DNA of 64,000 nucleotides from Ehrlichia japonica. Lineage in GTDB: Bacteria; Pseudomonadota; Alphaproteobacteria; Rickettsiales; Anaplasmataceae. Where the stretch lies: contig NZ_CP007474.1 in the NCBI RefSeq assembly GCF_000632845.1, positions 124,001 through 188,000 of the forward strand, given 5' to 3'. The position numbers and the translations under genes were made by a program. The notes below the pieces were generated by a model. It was not told the origin of the DNA, searched no databases, and saw only the letters and a program-made list of their open reading frames with translations. Shown here piece by piece: positions 25,291 to 35,093 of this stretch (its first letter is position 1; each line of letters starts with the position of its first letter).

Positions 25291-27537
25291 ATGCTTATGT
25301 CTAGATGTGTTTTTAGTCTTATAAAAAGAGTCATGTGTATATTTATATTCATATTTTGTATGAATGCCGCGTGTGCGTTTGGATATAAGGAAATTTCTAA
25401 TGGGAAACCTAGTGTACGTTATGGTTCCATGTTGTTTCTTGATTATAAAGTAGAATTAACCACTTATATTTCTGGTATCGTGACTATTAATGTAGGAGAG
25501 TGTAAATTTGTAGAAGCATATGCAAAGCACTATATTGTTTATGTCGATAAGAGTGATTCTTTACATCCGAGTTTATGTCTATGTTTGGTATCCTCTTGTG
25601 AAGGGTTGCCAGAAAAACAATTAGGATGGGCGTCAAAATGTGATGCTAGACCAGCATGTGAAAACATATCCCCAAGGCTATCTCATATACCATTTTGTCC
25701 TATAATATTTGAAGACAAAAATATCATTAGATTTGTGCCAGTAGAATTTTCACGTCAAACGTACTTTAAACCAGGTATTAGGCTTATAGTACTAGATGGT
25801 GGAAATTTATATAAGGAAGACTTTTTCTTGTCTAGTTATAATTCTGAGAAGAAGAAATATAAAGCTACATTTGCTGGAAAGTTGTATAAGTTTTCAGTAT
25901 ATAGATTTGGAGACAGTAAAATATGTGTTGACTATTATGATAATAAGGGAGCGTTTTTAACTAAGTGTATTCCTATTCCTGCGTTATCTACCACAGTATT
26001 ACGTAAACATCTAGTTAATAAAGTAGGAATACAGTTTAATAATACTCTTTTAGAACATGGCAACCCTGTTGATGATGATATTATGCGTAAGTTTAATATT
26101 AATATCATAAGGCCTAAAATTAATTTGTGGACCCATAAATTCTATTTAGCTGAACGATGTCAAGATGGAGAGCTCGTAGCACTGAATGAATATTGTAAAG
26201 GTGGAATAAGTCACGTAAAATATAAGCATGATGATGCAGTTATGGTAAAATGTGTAGATATAAATAAAGTCTTTGGATATGTATTAACACTTTCTACAGA
26301 TCAGGGAAATAGATGTTTTTGGTTTAAACCTTTACCTTACAAGATGCTACCTTATGTGCGTGTAGGAGAAGAGTATGAACAATGTCCTGGTTATGGGTAT
26401 GATATAGCAAGTAAGAAGCAAGATTTTTTAGATAATATTTTGATAGATGAAGGTAATTGCTGTATTAACTCTGATGAGCAGAATAGCAGTGAAAAGATTA
26501 GTGTTTATCAAGGTAATCACCCTTGCAATAATATCAAAGATTCATGTTATTTCTATAAAAGAACTCTAAAGTATACTACTAAGTCTCCAAAGTTATTTTC
26601 TGGAATTCCCCCTAAATTTGTCGAACCTAGTAGATCTGATGTTAGTATGTCACAATACTTTAATGTCGATTTTCAAGAAATATTGACTTTAAATAGATCA
26701 TGGAAAAGTAAATTACAGCCCTTAGATTATCATTCTATGGGGATGTGTATTGATGATTTTGAAGGTGTAATATATACAGCAACAAAAGGTTTCGCGAATG
26801 ATAGTATTTCAAATGCTATGTTGTTGAAGTCTAATAAAGCATTGAAAGGTAAAAAACATACGTATAAATTGTTATATCCTTCTAAGTTGCAACATACATA
26901 TAATGTGCCTGGTAAATGTAATTTTGTAAAAGTAGAAGTTTGGGGTGGAGGGCAATCTGGTAAAATTGATGTTAAAAATTGGACAAATAAAGAAGGGCAA
27001 CCTGGTGGATATGTAATGGGTATGTTTTATTTAAAAGAATCTCGAAGACATTCTATAAAAGTAGATTTTCAAGGGATTCATCGTCCGATTGATAATAACG
27101 ATGATGGTATAGGAACAGATACTATAGTTGAGTTTTGTAAAACAGGTAGGTATGGTAAAGTAATGTGTGAAGTGAAGTTAATAGCGGGTGGAGGAGGTGG
27201 AAAGTTACAAAATAATATAAAGGAGATGGTAAAAGTTAATAATTTAGTACGTAATAAGGAAATGTTATATTATAGAGTGGTTGATAATCATTTAGATCGT
27301 AGATCAGGAAACGTGCCAAGTGGTAAGAGAATAAGATTTATTCCATATCAGGACTTTATGACAGAAGTTTTATGGGAAGAGATAGGGCAAAATGACTGTA
27401 AATCAGGAAAGCTTTTAGCTGAGAATAATAGCGCGTATTTTGGAGCTGGTGGTTGTGCAGATGTTAACACTGACTCTACTGAGGAAGGAGCAGTTGGTAT
27501 GGTAAGAATTACTTGTGAAACTTGGTATAATAGATAG
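25291..27537 (+). CDS. exported Cys-rich protein P3, short paralogue of P1 and P2
   Basis: Unrecognised family, 748 aa. Signal peptide in the first about 30 residues ('KRVMCIFIFIFCMNAACA'). It carries the whole shared core: 'PSLCLCLVSSC', 'IPFC', 'VPVEFSRQTYFKPG', 'KICVDYY', 'IPIPALS', 'INLWTHKFY', then the glycine-rich domain (about 535-745; 'VEVWGGGQSG' with W551; closing 'VRITCETW') and stops right after it. It is therefore the minimal form; P1 and P2 add different C-terminal parts. ATG 25291 or ATG 25297 could start it; neither has a clear ribosome site. Its 3' end has been tandemly duplicated downstream. Confidence 0.88.
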   Translation: MLMSRCVFSLIKRVMCIFIFIFCMNAACAFGYKEISNGKPSVRYGSMLFLDYKVELTTYISGIVTINVGECKFVEAYAKHYIVYVDKSDSLHPSLCLCLVSSCEGLPEKQLGWASKCDARPACENISPRLSHIPFCPIIFEDKNIIRFVPVEFSRQTYFKPGIRLIVLDGGNLYKEDFFLSSYNSEKKKYKATFAGKLYKFSVYRFGDSKICVDYYDNKGAFLTKCIPIPALSTTVLRKHLVNKVGIQFNNTLLEHGNPVDDDIMRKFNINIIRPKINLWTHKFYLAERCQDGELVALNEYCKGGISHVKYKHDDAVMVKCVDINKVFGYVLTLSTDQGNRCFWFKPLPYKMLPYVRVGEEYEQCPGYGYDIASKKQDFLDNILIDEGNCCINSDEQNSSEKISVYQGNHPCNNIKDSCYFYKRTLKYTTKSPKLFSGIPPKFVEPSRSDVSMSQYFNVDFQEILTLNRSWKSKLQPLDYHSMGMCIDDFEGVIYTATKGFANDSISNAMLLKSNKALKGKKHTYKLLYPSKLQHTYNVPGKCNFVKVEVWGGGQSGKIDVKNWTNKEGQPGGYVMGMFYLKESRRHSIKVDFQGIHRPIDNNDDGIGTDTIVEFCKTGRYGKVMCEVKLIAGGGGGKLQNNIKEMVKVNNLVRNKEMLYYRVVDNHLDRRSGNVPSGKRIRFIPYQDFMTEVLWEEIGQNDCKSGKLLAENNSAYFGAGGCADVNTDSTEEGAVGMVRITCETWYNR

Positions 27538-27990
27538 ATGCTAGCTTGTGTAGTTAGAAAGTGAAGCTTATCCTATATTAGAGACGTTATGACAGAAGTT
27601 TTATTGTGGAGAGAGGTGAATGCGTATTCAGAAAGTTTGTTGTTGAAAATAATAGTGAACATTTTGGAGCTGGTGGCTGTGTAGATGTTAGCACTGACTC
27701 TATTGAGGAAGGAGCAGTTGGTATGGTAAGAATTACTTGTGAAACTTGGTATAATAGATAGATGCTAGCTTGTGTAGTTAGAAAGTGAAGCTTATCCTAT
27801 ATTAGAGACGTTATGACAGAAGTTTTATTGTGGAGAGAGGTGAATGCGTATTCAAAAAGTTTGTTGTTGAAAATAATAGTGAACATTTTGGAGCTTGTGG
27901 CTATGCAGATGTTAGCACTGACTCTACTGACGAAGGAGCAGTTGGTATGGAAAAATTACCTGTCAAAATCTGAATCAAAGTTAGGCTATA
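27358..27990 (+). repeat. tandem duplication of the P3 3' end (three copies)
   Basis: Copy 1 (27358-27588) is the last part of P3 plus a short 3' flank. Copies 2 (27589-27812) and 3 (27813 to about 27990) repeat it at a 224-bp period, all with 'GAAGGAGCAGTTGGTATGG'. Copies 2 and 3 are almost identical to each other and less like copy 1, so the second duplication is younger. Both are frameshifted against P3, and the open frame in copy 3 (27813-28013) is out of the P3 frame. They are gene fragments, not genes. 27991-28207 is plain AT-rich spacer. Confidence 0.93.
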
Positions 27991-28207
27991 GTTTATATAG
28001 CTTTGTATTATAAATTTATGGTAATTATGTAGGCTATGTGTTGATAATGGGTAATTATATAAATTCAAAGTATTATTAGCTTAATAACTTATTTTTGTTG
28101 GCTCACTAATATACATTAAATTTTATAATGTTATATTGTGTGTATTATTAATAAGTGGTGTGAATATTTGTGTTATGATGCTTTTAGTGGAGTTGTATGT
28201 ATGGTTG

Positions 28208-29290
28208 TTAATTTAGCTTTAGTGTATTGATATGACCCATTTTTCTGTTCTTACTAGCCTTTGTCTTCCCATATATATATATGTTCTCGTTGGCCTTAGT
28301 TTCATATTTATAATAATTGTATATATTGTCTCCTAATATGTTATTCATAATACATGGAAAAAGTAATTTTACAGGCTTTAAAGGTAATCCACATATTGCT
28401 CTTATTAATTGTTCAAATTGACTAATATTACAGGCATCTAAACTCCAATGTCCAGAGTTATGAGGACGTGGAGCTATTTCATTAACTATTAGTTCTTGTG
28501 TATTTGTTATGAAAAATTCAACTGTTAATAAGCCTACTAGATTTATGGATTCTGCAATTTGTAGGGCAATTTTTTGTGCTTGTACATTTATGTCTTGAAA
28601 GATTAATGCTGGTACTGATGATGTTGCTAAGATGCCATTAGTGTGATAATTTTCTGCGATTGGAAAGAATTCTATAGATCCGTTGATGCTTTTTGATATT
28701 ATAACAGATATCTCTTTATGAATTTTTACAAACTTTTCTAAAATATATGGCTGTTCCCAATTGAGATCTAACAGATTATTTAAATCGTCCTGTTGCTTTA
28801 TTAAATATTGACCTTTCCCATCGTAACCTAGTTCTGTGGTTTTAAGTATAGTAGGATACCCTAATTCTAAGACATTTTTTACTAAATTGTTGTAATTATC
28901 AATTACTCTAAAATCTGTGGTTTTAATTCCTAAGTTTCTTATATGCTGTTTTTCTCTTATTCTATTTTGAGAAATATATAGAGCTTCTTTTTTTGGATAA
29001 ACTGTAGTTTTTTGTGATAATATGTCTATAGAGCTACTAGGAATATTTTCAAATTCTAAGGTTGCAATGTCGACGTTAGCTGCAAATTTAAGCAATAATT
29101 CTGTATTGTGGTAATTGTCTAATATAGTTACGTGCTTAGTGGTGTATACTGATGGGTCATCTGGATTGTCAGTTAATAAATGTGTTTTATATCCTAATTC
29201 TGCTGCAGCAATGGATATCATTTTTCCTAATTGGCCTCCACCTATGATTCCAATAGTAGATCCAGGGCTGACGTATGAATTGTATGGCAT
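28208..29290 (-). CDS. purK: N5-carboxyaminoimidazole ribonucleotide synthase PurK
   Basis: ATP-grasp enzyme that makes N5-CAIR from AIR, bicarbonate and ATP in purine synthesis. The 360-aa protein begins with the family opening 'IGIIGGGQLGKM' (about 13-24), keeps 'TLEFENIP' and the ATP-grasp lid 'KTTELGYDGKGQ', and ends with 'NEIAPRPHNSGHW', the conserved PurK signature. Length is typical. It stands alone; purD is at 48.6 kb, in line with dispersed purine genes in Ehrlichia. Confidence 0.95.
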   Translation of the reverse strand: MPYNSYVSPGSTIGIIGGGQLGKMISIAAAELGYKTHLLTDNPDDPSVYTTKHVTILDNYHNTELLLKFAANVDIATLEFENIPSSSIDILSQKTTVYPKKEALYISQNRIREKQHIRNLGIKTTDFRVIDNYNNLVKNVLELGYPTILKTTELGYDGKGQYLIKQQDDLNNLLDLNWEQPYILEKFVKIHKEISVIISKSINGSIEFFPIAENYHTNGILATSSVPALIFQDINVQAQKIALQIAESINLVGLLTVEFFITNTQELIVNEIAPRPHNSGHWSLDACNISQFEQLIRAICGLPLKPVKLLFPCIMNNILGDNIYNYYKYETKANENIYIYGKTKASKNRKMGHINTLKLN

Positions 29291-29583
29291 GATAATCAGT
29301 TTATTGTTATGTTTTCAAAGTTAATAATAATCTGCCTAAAAAAAACAAGTCAATTAAATAATAAAGTGTGATTTTTTTGATACTAGATTATAGCATCCTA
29401 TATTTGTGACATAGTGTTTGTGCAATAGCTTTTGTTATAAAAAATTTAATGTGATGTGCATAATTAATATTGTACTAATTTTAAAGATTGTTTTTGATTA
29501 TTTCAGATCATAAATTTCAAGTATTGTATGTTGATATATTAGTCAGATTAGTGTACCATTTATTATGTAACTGAGGGTTATTT

Positions 29584-29988
29584 ATGACGCTGCAATATTA
29601 TAGCATGACCAAGCTTATTGAGGTTAAGGTTGTTCCAAGTTACTTAGAAGAGCAATCTGCTCCACATGAAAATTGTTATATATGGTTATATAGCATCAGA
29701 GTTAAGAATAGAAGTAATTCTACAGTTCAACTTTTAAGGAGGAGTTGGAAAATCATTGATTCAGCAGGTATTATTAATGAGGTAACAGGTTTGGGGGTAA
29801 TAGGAAAGCAGCCTGTATTAAAACCTGGAGAATTTTTTGAATATACCAGTGGTGCATATCTGAGTACTCCGTCCGGTATGATGCATGGAGAATATCAATT
29901 TATGGATGAAGATGCTGCGCAGATTTTTTATGTTAGTATACCAATGTTCTCATTAGATAGTCCTTATGTTAATACAAAACCACATTAA
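29584..29988 (+). CDS. apaG: ApaG-domain protein
   Basis: 134-aa ApaG (DUF525) protein, a fibronectin-III-like beta-sandwich whose biochemical role is unsettled; mutants in enterics affect Co2+ sensitivity and Ap4A levels. Conserved features seen: 'YIWLYSIRVKNRS', 'QLLRRSWKI.D..G', 'GLGVIGKQPVLKPGEFFEYTSG' (in part), and 'G.MHGEYQF'. ATG 29584 has GAGGG at 29573-29577 (6-nt spacing). It is divergently oriented to purK with about 290 bp between and has no operon partner. Confidence 0.95.
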   Translation: MTLQYYSMTKLIEVKVVPSYLEEQSAPHENCYIWLYSIRVKNRSNSTVQLLRRSWKIIDSAGIINEVTGLGVIGKQPVLKPGEFFEYTSGAYLSTPSGMMHGEYQFMDEDAAQIFYVSIPMFSLDSPYVNTKPH

Positions 29989-30546
29989 TGTTTCTGGTTA
30001 TTTTAGTTGTTAGCTCCAAATTATGTGGTATATTGAAATATAGTTTTTTATATATTTTTGCTTCTATTGAAGTACATCTGTAGTTAAGTTAGTAATTATT
30101 TGAATTTTAGTCATAAGATGTGAATGTGAACTTTAGCATGGTTATTACTATTTTTATGTTGGGTAATCTGTTGTTTGGGAAAAGGCTATTAAGGATATGT
30201 TATATATTTTACAATAAATACTCTTCTTGATTTTTTAATAAAAATTTGTTATATATTTACCTTAGCTGAAATGAGTATAAATAATTGTTTAGAATTACCT
30301 GTTAGAAAAGATATTTTTTGGCGTTTTCATTTCAAGTTATAGTAAGCATGAGTATGCTATTTAGTTACTCGTTTAGCTGAGTTGCATTGTAGAAAGGTAT
30401 ACTTTAATAGAGTAATGTGTAGTTAAACTTAAATAAGAAATCACCTATGTGATACTTTAACTTAAAGATTTGAGTTATATACTAAGCTTTCTATATGATA
30501 TATTAAGTTATCTGGATAAAAAGGTAAATTGTAAGGAGTATATGGT
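29989..30546. other. non-coding gap apaG / acnA
   Basis: About 560 bp. The short inverted repeat ATCAC-CTAT-GTGAT at 30440-30453, some 95 bp before acnA, may be regulatory. AAGGAG at 30533-30538 is the acnA ribosome site. Nothing else seen. Confidence 0.5.
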
Positions 30547-33180
30547 GTGGGATTTTTAGATTCTCTTAATTCAAGAAAAAAGTTAGCTGTAGGAAAAAGT
30601 TCTTATGAATACTTTAGCTTGAAAGCTGCAAGCAGTAAGTTGGAGATTGATATTACTAGGTTACCATATTCGTTAAAAATATTGTTTGAGAATTTATTGC
30701 GTAATGAAGATGGTTATGGTGTTAAGGTTGAGGATATAAAAAAATTAGCTCAATGTGTTAATGAACATGTAAACTATGAAATTAATTTTTCTCCGGCTCG
30801 GGTGTTAATGCAAGATTTTACTGGTGTACCAGCAGTAGTTGATTTAGCTGCAATGCGTGATTACGTAAAAGAAAGTGGTGGAGATCCAAGCATAATTAAT
30901 CCTAAAATACCAGTTGATTTGGTTATTGATCACTCAATACAAGTTGATTTTTATGGGAAAGAAGATGCATTTAATAAAAATATATCTGTAGAGATACAAA
31001 GGAATTTAGAAAGATATAAGTTTTTAAAATGGGGGCAACATGCTTTTAGAAATTTTCGTGTTGTACCTCCTGGAGCCGGTATATGTCATCAGGTTAATTT
31101 AGAGCATATTGCTAAAGTTGTATGGAATGAAGGGGATTTAGTATATCCAGACACTTTAGTAGGTACTGATAGCCACACAACTATGATTAACGGTTTATCT
31201 GTTTTAGGGTGGGGAGTAGGTGGTATAGAAGCTGAAGCAGTAATGTTAGGTCAGCCTATTACTATGCTTATTCCTAAAGTTGTAGGATTTAAGTTGATAG
31301 GGAAATTATCTGAAGGTGTTACTGCAACAGATATGGTGTTGACTATCACTAATATTTTGAGAAACAAAGGAGTTGTAGGAAAATTTGTTGAGTTCTATGG
31401 AGATGGGTTAAGTGGTTTGTCGATTCCAGATAGAGCTACTATTGCTAATATGTCTCCTGAATATGGTGCTACATGTGGATTTTTCCCGATAGATCATAAA
31501 ACTTTAGAGTATTTAGAGATAACAGGACGTGATTCGTCTCTAATAGATTTAGTAGAATCCTATGCTAAAGAGCAGTGTTTATGGTATACCAAGGAAGAGC
31601 CGCATTATGATGATAAAATAGAATTTAATCTAGAGACGGTGCAACCTGTGCTTGCTGGCCCAAAAAGGCCTCAAGATAAAATTTTTCTTTCTGAAGTAAA
31701 AGCAGCATTACAGAATTTATTACCAACTTCAAGATCAACAGTTGGTGCAAGGGACAAATCTTTACAAGATGGAGATGTAGTTATTGCTGCAATAACCAGT
31801 TGTACGAATACATCAAATCCTAACGTTATGATTGCTGCTGGACTTATTGCTCGCAAAGCAAATATGTTGAATTTGAAATCTAAGACATGGGTAAAAACTT
31901 CATTAGCTCCAGGTTCACAAGTTGTTACAGAATACCTAGTGAAGTCGGGGTTACAAAAAGATTTGAATGCGCTAGGGTTCCATTTGGTTGGATATGGATG
32001 TACTACTTGTATAGGGAATTCTGGTCCCTTAAATCCTGATATTGAAGAAGATATCAAAGTCAATAATTTAGTTGTTGCATCTGTTTTGTCTGGTAATCGT
32101 AACTTTGAAGGAAGGATACATCCTTCTGTAAAAGCTAATTTTTTGGCTTCCCCACCTCTTGTTGTAGCTTATGCTTTGGCTGGTACTGTGAATATTAATA
32201 TTCACGAAGATCCAATAGCTGTAGATGACAATGGAAGAGATGTTTATTTACGTGATATATGGCCTTCTAATGATGAGATCAATGAAGTTATCCGTAAAAC
32301 TATTGATAAACAGATGTTTGTTGATAGATATAAGCATATTTTTAATGGAGGAAAATATTGGAAAGATTTAAAATATATTGATAGTGATATATATTCATGG
32401 GATCCAGATAGTACTTACATACAAAGTCCAACATATTTTAAGAATTTATCTCCTAATATAGATGTGAATAATAGTATTGATATTAATAATGCAAGAATTT
32501 TGGCTTTGCTAGGTGATAGTGTTACTACTGATCATATTTCTCCAGCTGGTAATATTGCTAAAAATAGTCCAGCAGGTATGTTTTTAATGAAGAATAATAT
32601 TATGGTACAAGACTTTAATTCATACGGATCACGGAGAGGAAATCATCACATAATGACGCGTGGTACTTTTGCTAATATTCGTATACGTAACGAGATGGTA
32701 AATTGTGAAGGTGGTTTTACTAAGTATGTTCCTACTGGTAAAGAAATGCCAATATTTGATGCATCGCAACTTTATCAACAAAATAACATACCATTAGTTG
32801 TTATTGCCGGGAAAGAATATGGTACTGGTTCTAGTAGAGATTGGGCGGCTAAAGGTACTTTCTTCTTAAATATCAGGGCTATTATAGCTGAAAGTTTTGA
32901 ACGCATCCATAGATCTAACCTTATTGGTATGGGTGTACTACCATTAACTTTCAAGGAGGGTTATACAAGGAAAACTTTGAATTTAGTAGGTGATGAAGAA
33001 ATTAGCATTGTTGGTAAAATTGGTGTAGGTCAAGAGGTAGAGTGCATTATTTTTAGAAGAGAGGGTAATATTCGTCGAAGTATAAAATTAATTTGCAACC
33101 TCAATACCGCAACTGAAGTTGATTATTTTAACAGTGGTGGTGTTTTGCAATATGTACTAATGAAGATGATGTACAGCTAA
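30547..33180 (+). CDS. acnA: aconitate hydratase AcnA
   Basis: TCA-cycle [4Fe-4S] enzyme that interconverts citrate and isocitrate. The 877-aa protein is AcnA/IRP-type. The three cluster Cys are C419 ('TSCTNTSNP'), C485 and C488 ('GCTTCIGNSGP'), with the usual 66- and 3-residue spacing. The C-terminal swivel domain has 'GDSVTTDHISPAG' and 'GSSRDWAAKG'. Translation starts at GTG 30547, with AAGGAG 8 nt upstream; ATG 30542 is out of frame. Monocistronic, converging on gatC. Confidence 0.97.
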   Translation: MGFLDSLNSRKKLAVGKSSYEYFSLKAASSKLEIDITRLPYSLKILFENLLRNEDGYGVKVEDIKKLAQCVNEHVNYEINFSPARVLMQDFTGVPAVVDLAAMRDYVKESGGDPSIINPKIPVDLVIDHSIQVDFYGKEDAFNKNISVEIQRNLERYKFLKWGQHAFRNFRVVPPGAGICHQVNLEHIAKVVWNEGDLVYPDTLVGTDSHTTMINGLSVLGWGVGGIEAEAVMLGQPITMLIPKVVGFKLIGKLSEGVTATDMVLTITNILRNKGVVGKFVEFYGDGLSGLSIPDRATIANMSPEYGATCGFFPIDHKTLEYLEITGRDSSLIDLVESYAKEQCLWYTKEEPHYDDKIEFNLETVQPVLAGPKRPQDKIFLSEVKAALQNLLPTSRSTVGARDKSLQDGDVVIAAITSCTNTSNPNVMIAAGLIARKANMLNLKSKTWVKTSLAPGSQVVTEYLVKSGLQKDLNALGFHLVGYGCTTCIGNSGPLNPDIEEDIKVNNLVVASVLSGNRNFEGRIHPSVKANFLASPPLVVAYALAGTVNINIHEDPIAVDDNGRDVYLRDIWPSNDEINEVIRKTIDKQMFVDRYKHIFNGGKYWKDLKYIDSDIYSWDPDSTYIQSPTYFKNLSPNIDVNNSIDINNARILALLGDSVTTDHISPAGNIAKNSPAGMFLMKNNIMVQDFNSYGSRRGNHHIMTRGTFANIRIRNEMVNCEGGFTKYVPTGKEMPIFDASQLYQQNNIPLVVIAGKEYGTGSSRDWAAKGTFFLNIRAIIAESFERIHRSNLIGMGVLPLTFKEGYTRKTLNLVGDEEISIVGKIGVGQEVECIIFRREGNIRRSIKLICNLNTATEVDYFNSGGVLQYVLMKMMYS

Positions 33181-33662
33181 TCCTCTTTTTTTCTAAATGA
33201 TATTATATGTATATCACGTTATTATAATAAATACATAGACTTTGCAATGCTAATGCATGTGATGTGCTGGAATAAAGATATAAGTACTAATTCTACTAGC
33301 ACTGCTAGACATAGGCCTTTTTATTGCTTAACTCTTGGTCAATAAAAAGTATATGGTTGCACTATTGAGATATTTGTGGAATGTGCAAGTACTATGTTTG
33401 TAATATATTTATTAAACTGTTGTAAGTGAGTTGATAGATAAGTACTACGAATTTATACATACTTAGACCTGCGAGATTATACTAAAAAATAAAGATGAAA
33501 TATATACAGTGCTAGCACATACTGAATATGTGCGTTTCTTAATTATCTATTCTTGAAAACTGCCGCCCTACACATGGAATTTTATATTATAAAATGCATA
33601 GTAAGATGAAATAAAAAGGATGTGTATACAAATGCTGACACTACTCGAACAGATCTTTTTCC
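33181..33662. terminator. acnA / gatC convergent gap with three inverted repeats
   Basis: Three hairpins lie between the convergent genes. CTAGCA-C-TGCTAG is at 33296-33308. CTTTTTATTG...CAATAAAAAG (10-bp stem, 13-nt loop) is at 33317-33349. GCACATA-CTGAA-TATGTGC (7-bp stem, 5-nt loop, then GTTTCTT) is at 33515-33533. The last resembles an intrinsic terminator for acnA. The other two could stop transcription from either side. No gene seen. Confidence 0.5.
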
Positions 33663-34013
33663 TTATTCTATTACTTTTGGTACAACAAAAAAGTCATGTT
33701 CTTGTTCAGGAGATTCAGATAATACTATATCTTTTATGTTGCCATCATTAACAATATCTTTACGTAAAGGAAGTCTACAATCGTAATGTATGCCGCCATT
33801 ACTTATAGGAGTAACATTTTTAGTATCAATTTGTGATATTGTTTGTATCCAATTTAATACTTCCTCTAATTCTCTGAGATGATAATCGATTTCTTGATCA
33901 TTGAGCCTTATCCTAGTCAACTTTGCAGCTTGTAGTAAATCATTTTTGGTTAGTGACTTACTTGGGCATGAGCGTGCATTAGAAGTATGATTTTCAAGTC
34001 TTTTTTCTGTCAA
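33663..34013 (-). CDS. gatC: Asp/Glu-tRNA amidotransferase subunit GatC
   Basis: Small subunit of GatCAB, which converts Glu-tRNA(Gln) and Asp-tRNA(Asn) to the amide forms; it stabilises GatA. The 116-aa protein is a little longer than the usual 95-100. The family core begins 'DLLQAAKLTRIRLNDQEID' at about residue 25, with 'LEEVLNWIQTISQIDT' next and 'LR.D' before the C terminus. The first about 20 residues are extra, so a later start is possible but no strong ribosome site decides it. It lies 14 bp downstream of prs. Confidence 0.93.
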   Translation of the reverse strand: MTEKRLENHTSNARSCPSKSLTKNDLLQAAKLTRIRLNDQEIDYHLRELEEVLNWIQTISQIDTKNVTPISNGGIHYDCRLPLRKDIVNDGNIKDIVLSESPEQEHDFFVVPKVIE

Positions 34014-34027
34014 TTTTTTCCTTAAGC

Positions 34028-34984
34028 TTATGCTAAACTATATAGTATATAGTTACTTAGAAATTTATCAATGGATAAAGTTTGAATTTTTGATGTGTTA
34101 AAAGAATTATGATTTATTGTGTCAGTGATTGTTAAACTGTCCAGCTTTGAATTGGTTATTTTTTCTATTGCACTGCCAGATAATACTCCATGTGTAACAT
34201 ATGCACTAACTTGTAGAGCTCCTCTATCTTTTAAAGCTAATGCTGCATTGCACAATGTGCCAGCTGAATCTACAATGTCATCGACTATAATACAATCTTT
34301 ATTTTCTACATTACCAGTTATGTTCATCACTTCAGATACACCAGGTTTTGCTCTATATTTATCTATAACTACTACTTGAATATCATTGTGTAATTTCCAC
34401 TGTTTTGATAGTGCATTTGTAAAAATTCTGGTTCTATTTAATGCGCCGTAGTCAGGAGATACAACTACTAAATTATCCCTATTGTACTTTTTTGTAATAT
34501 CTTTTATGAAAACAGTATGAGGACTTAAATTGGTAATTGCTATATCAAAGAAACCAGCTAATTGATTTGAATGTAAATCAATGAAGATAATGTTATTTAC
34601 ATTTGCTGTCCTTAACACGTTAATAATGACTTTTGCGCTTAATGCAGAGATCATTAAGTTGTTATCATCTAAATTTCTATACATTACCCTATCTTGCCTA
34701 GTGTAACAGAGGTATGGTATTATCATAGTTGTTTTTCTAGGATATAATGTTCTGTTGATTGCATCTGTCAATAAGAGCAACTCTAGTAAATTATCATGTG
34801 CTGGAAAGCAAAGAGAATTTATGATTATGACGTGCTTATTTTTGTCATCTTGGTTTTCTTGAATTTCTACATTTATTTCTTGATCAGAAAAATGAGAGAT
34901 ACACGAGTTAACCAACTTTATACCTGTGATTTTTGATATGCACTTTGCTAAGTTGATACTAGATGTACCAGAAGATATTAACAT
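34028..34984 (-). CDS. prs: ribose-phosphate pyrophosphokinase
   Basis: Makes PRPP from ribose 5-phosphate and ATP for purine, pyrimidine, NAD and histidine pathways. 318 aa, normal size. Seen: 'HFSDQEINVEI' near 31-41, 'YLCYTRQDR' 91-99 (active site), the metal motif 'DLHSNQLAGFFD' from 136, and the PRPP loop 'CIIVDDIVDSAGTL' from 231. First gene of a prs-gatC pair, divergent from mrp with about 110 bp between, so the two promoters share that gap. Confidence 0.96.
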   Translation of the reverse strand: MLISSGTSSINLAKCISKITGIKLVNSCISHFSDQEINVEIQENQDDKNKHVIIINSLCFPAHDNLLELLLLTDAINRTLYPRKTTMIIPYLCYTRQDRVMYRNLDDNNLMISALSAKVIINVLRTANVNNIIFIDLHSNQLAGFFDIAITNLSPHTVFIKDITKKYNRDNLVVVSPDYGALNRTRIFTNALSKQWKLHNDIQVVVIDKYRAKPGVSEVMNITGNVENKDCIIVDDIVDSAGTLCNAALALKDRGALQVSAYVTHGVLSGSAIEKITNSKLDSLTITDTINHNSFNTSKIQTLSIDKFLSNYILYSLA

Positions 34985-35093
34985 CGAAAAGAATCTATAT
35001 GTAAAATGGATGCTCTGATGATACGTAATGGTTTACTAAAAGTAAATAGGTATTTTTTAATAATATGTGTTATCATACAGTAATCTTTTTAGG

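Noticed and set aside
27813-28013. 66-codon open frame as a gene
   Set aside because: It lies in the third copy of the P3 3'-end repeat and is out of frame with P3; it is a by-product of the duplication.
33541-33600. Small RNA suggested by 'ACTGCCGCCCTACAC'
   Set aside because: Only a short GC-richer run; no recognisable RNA family fold could be drawn.
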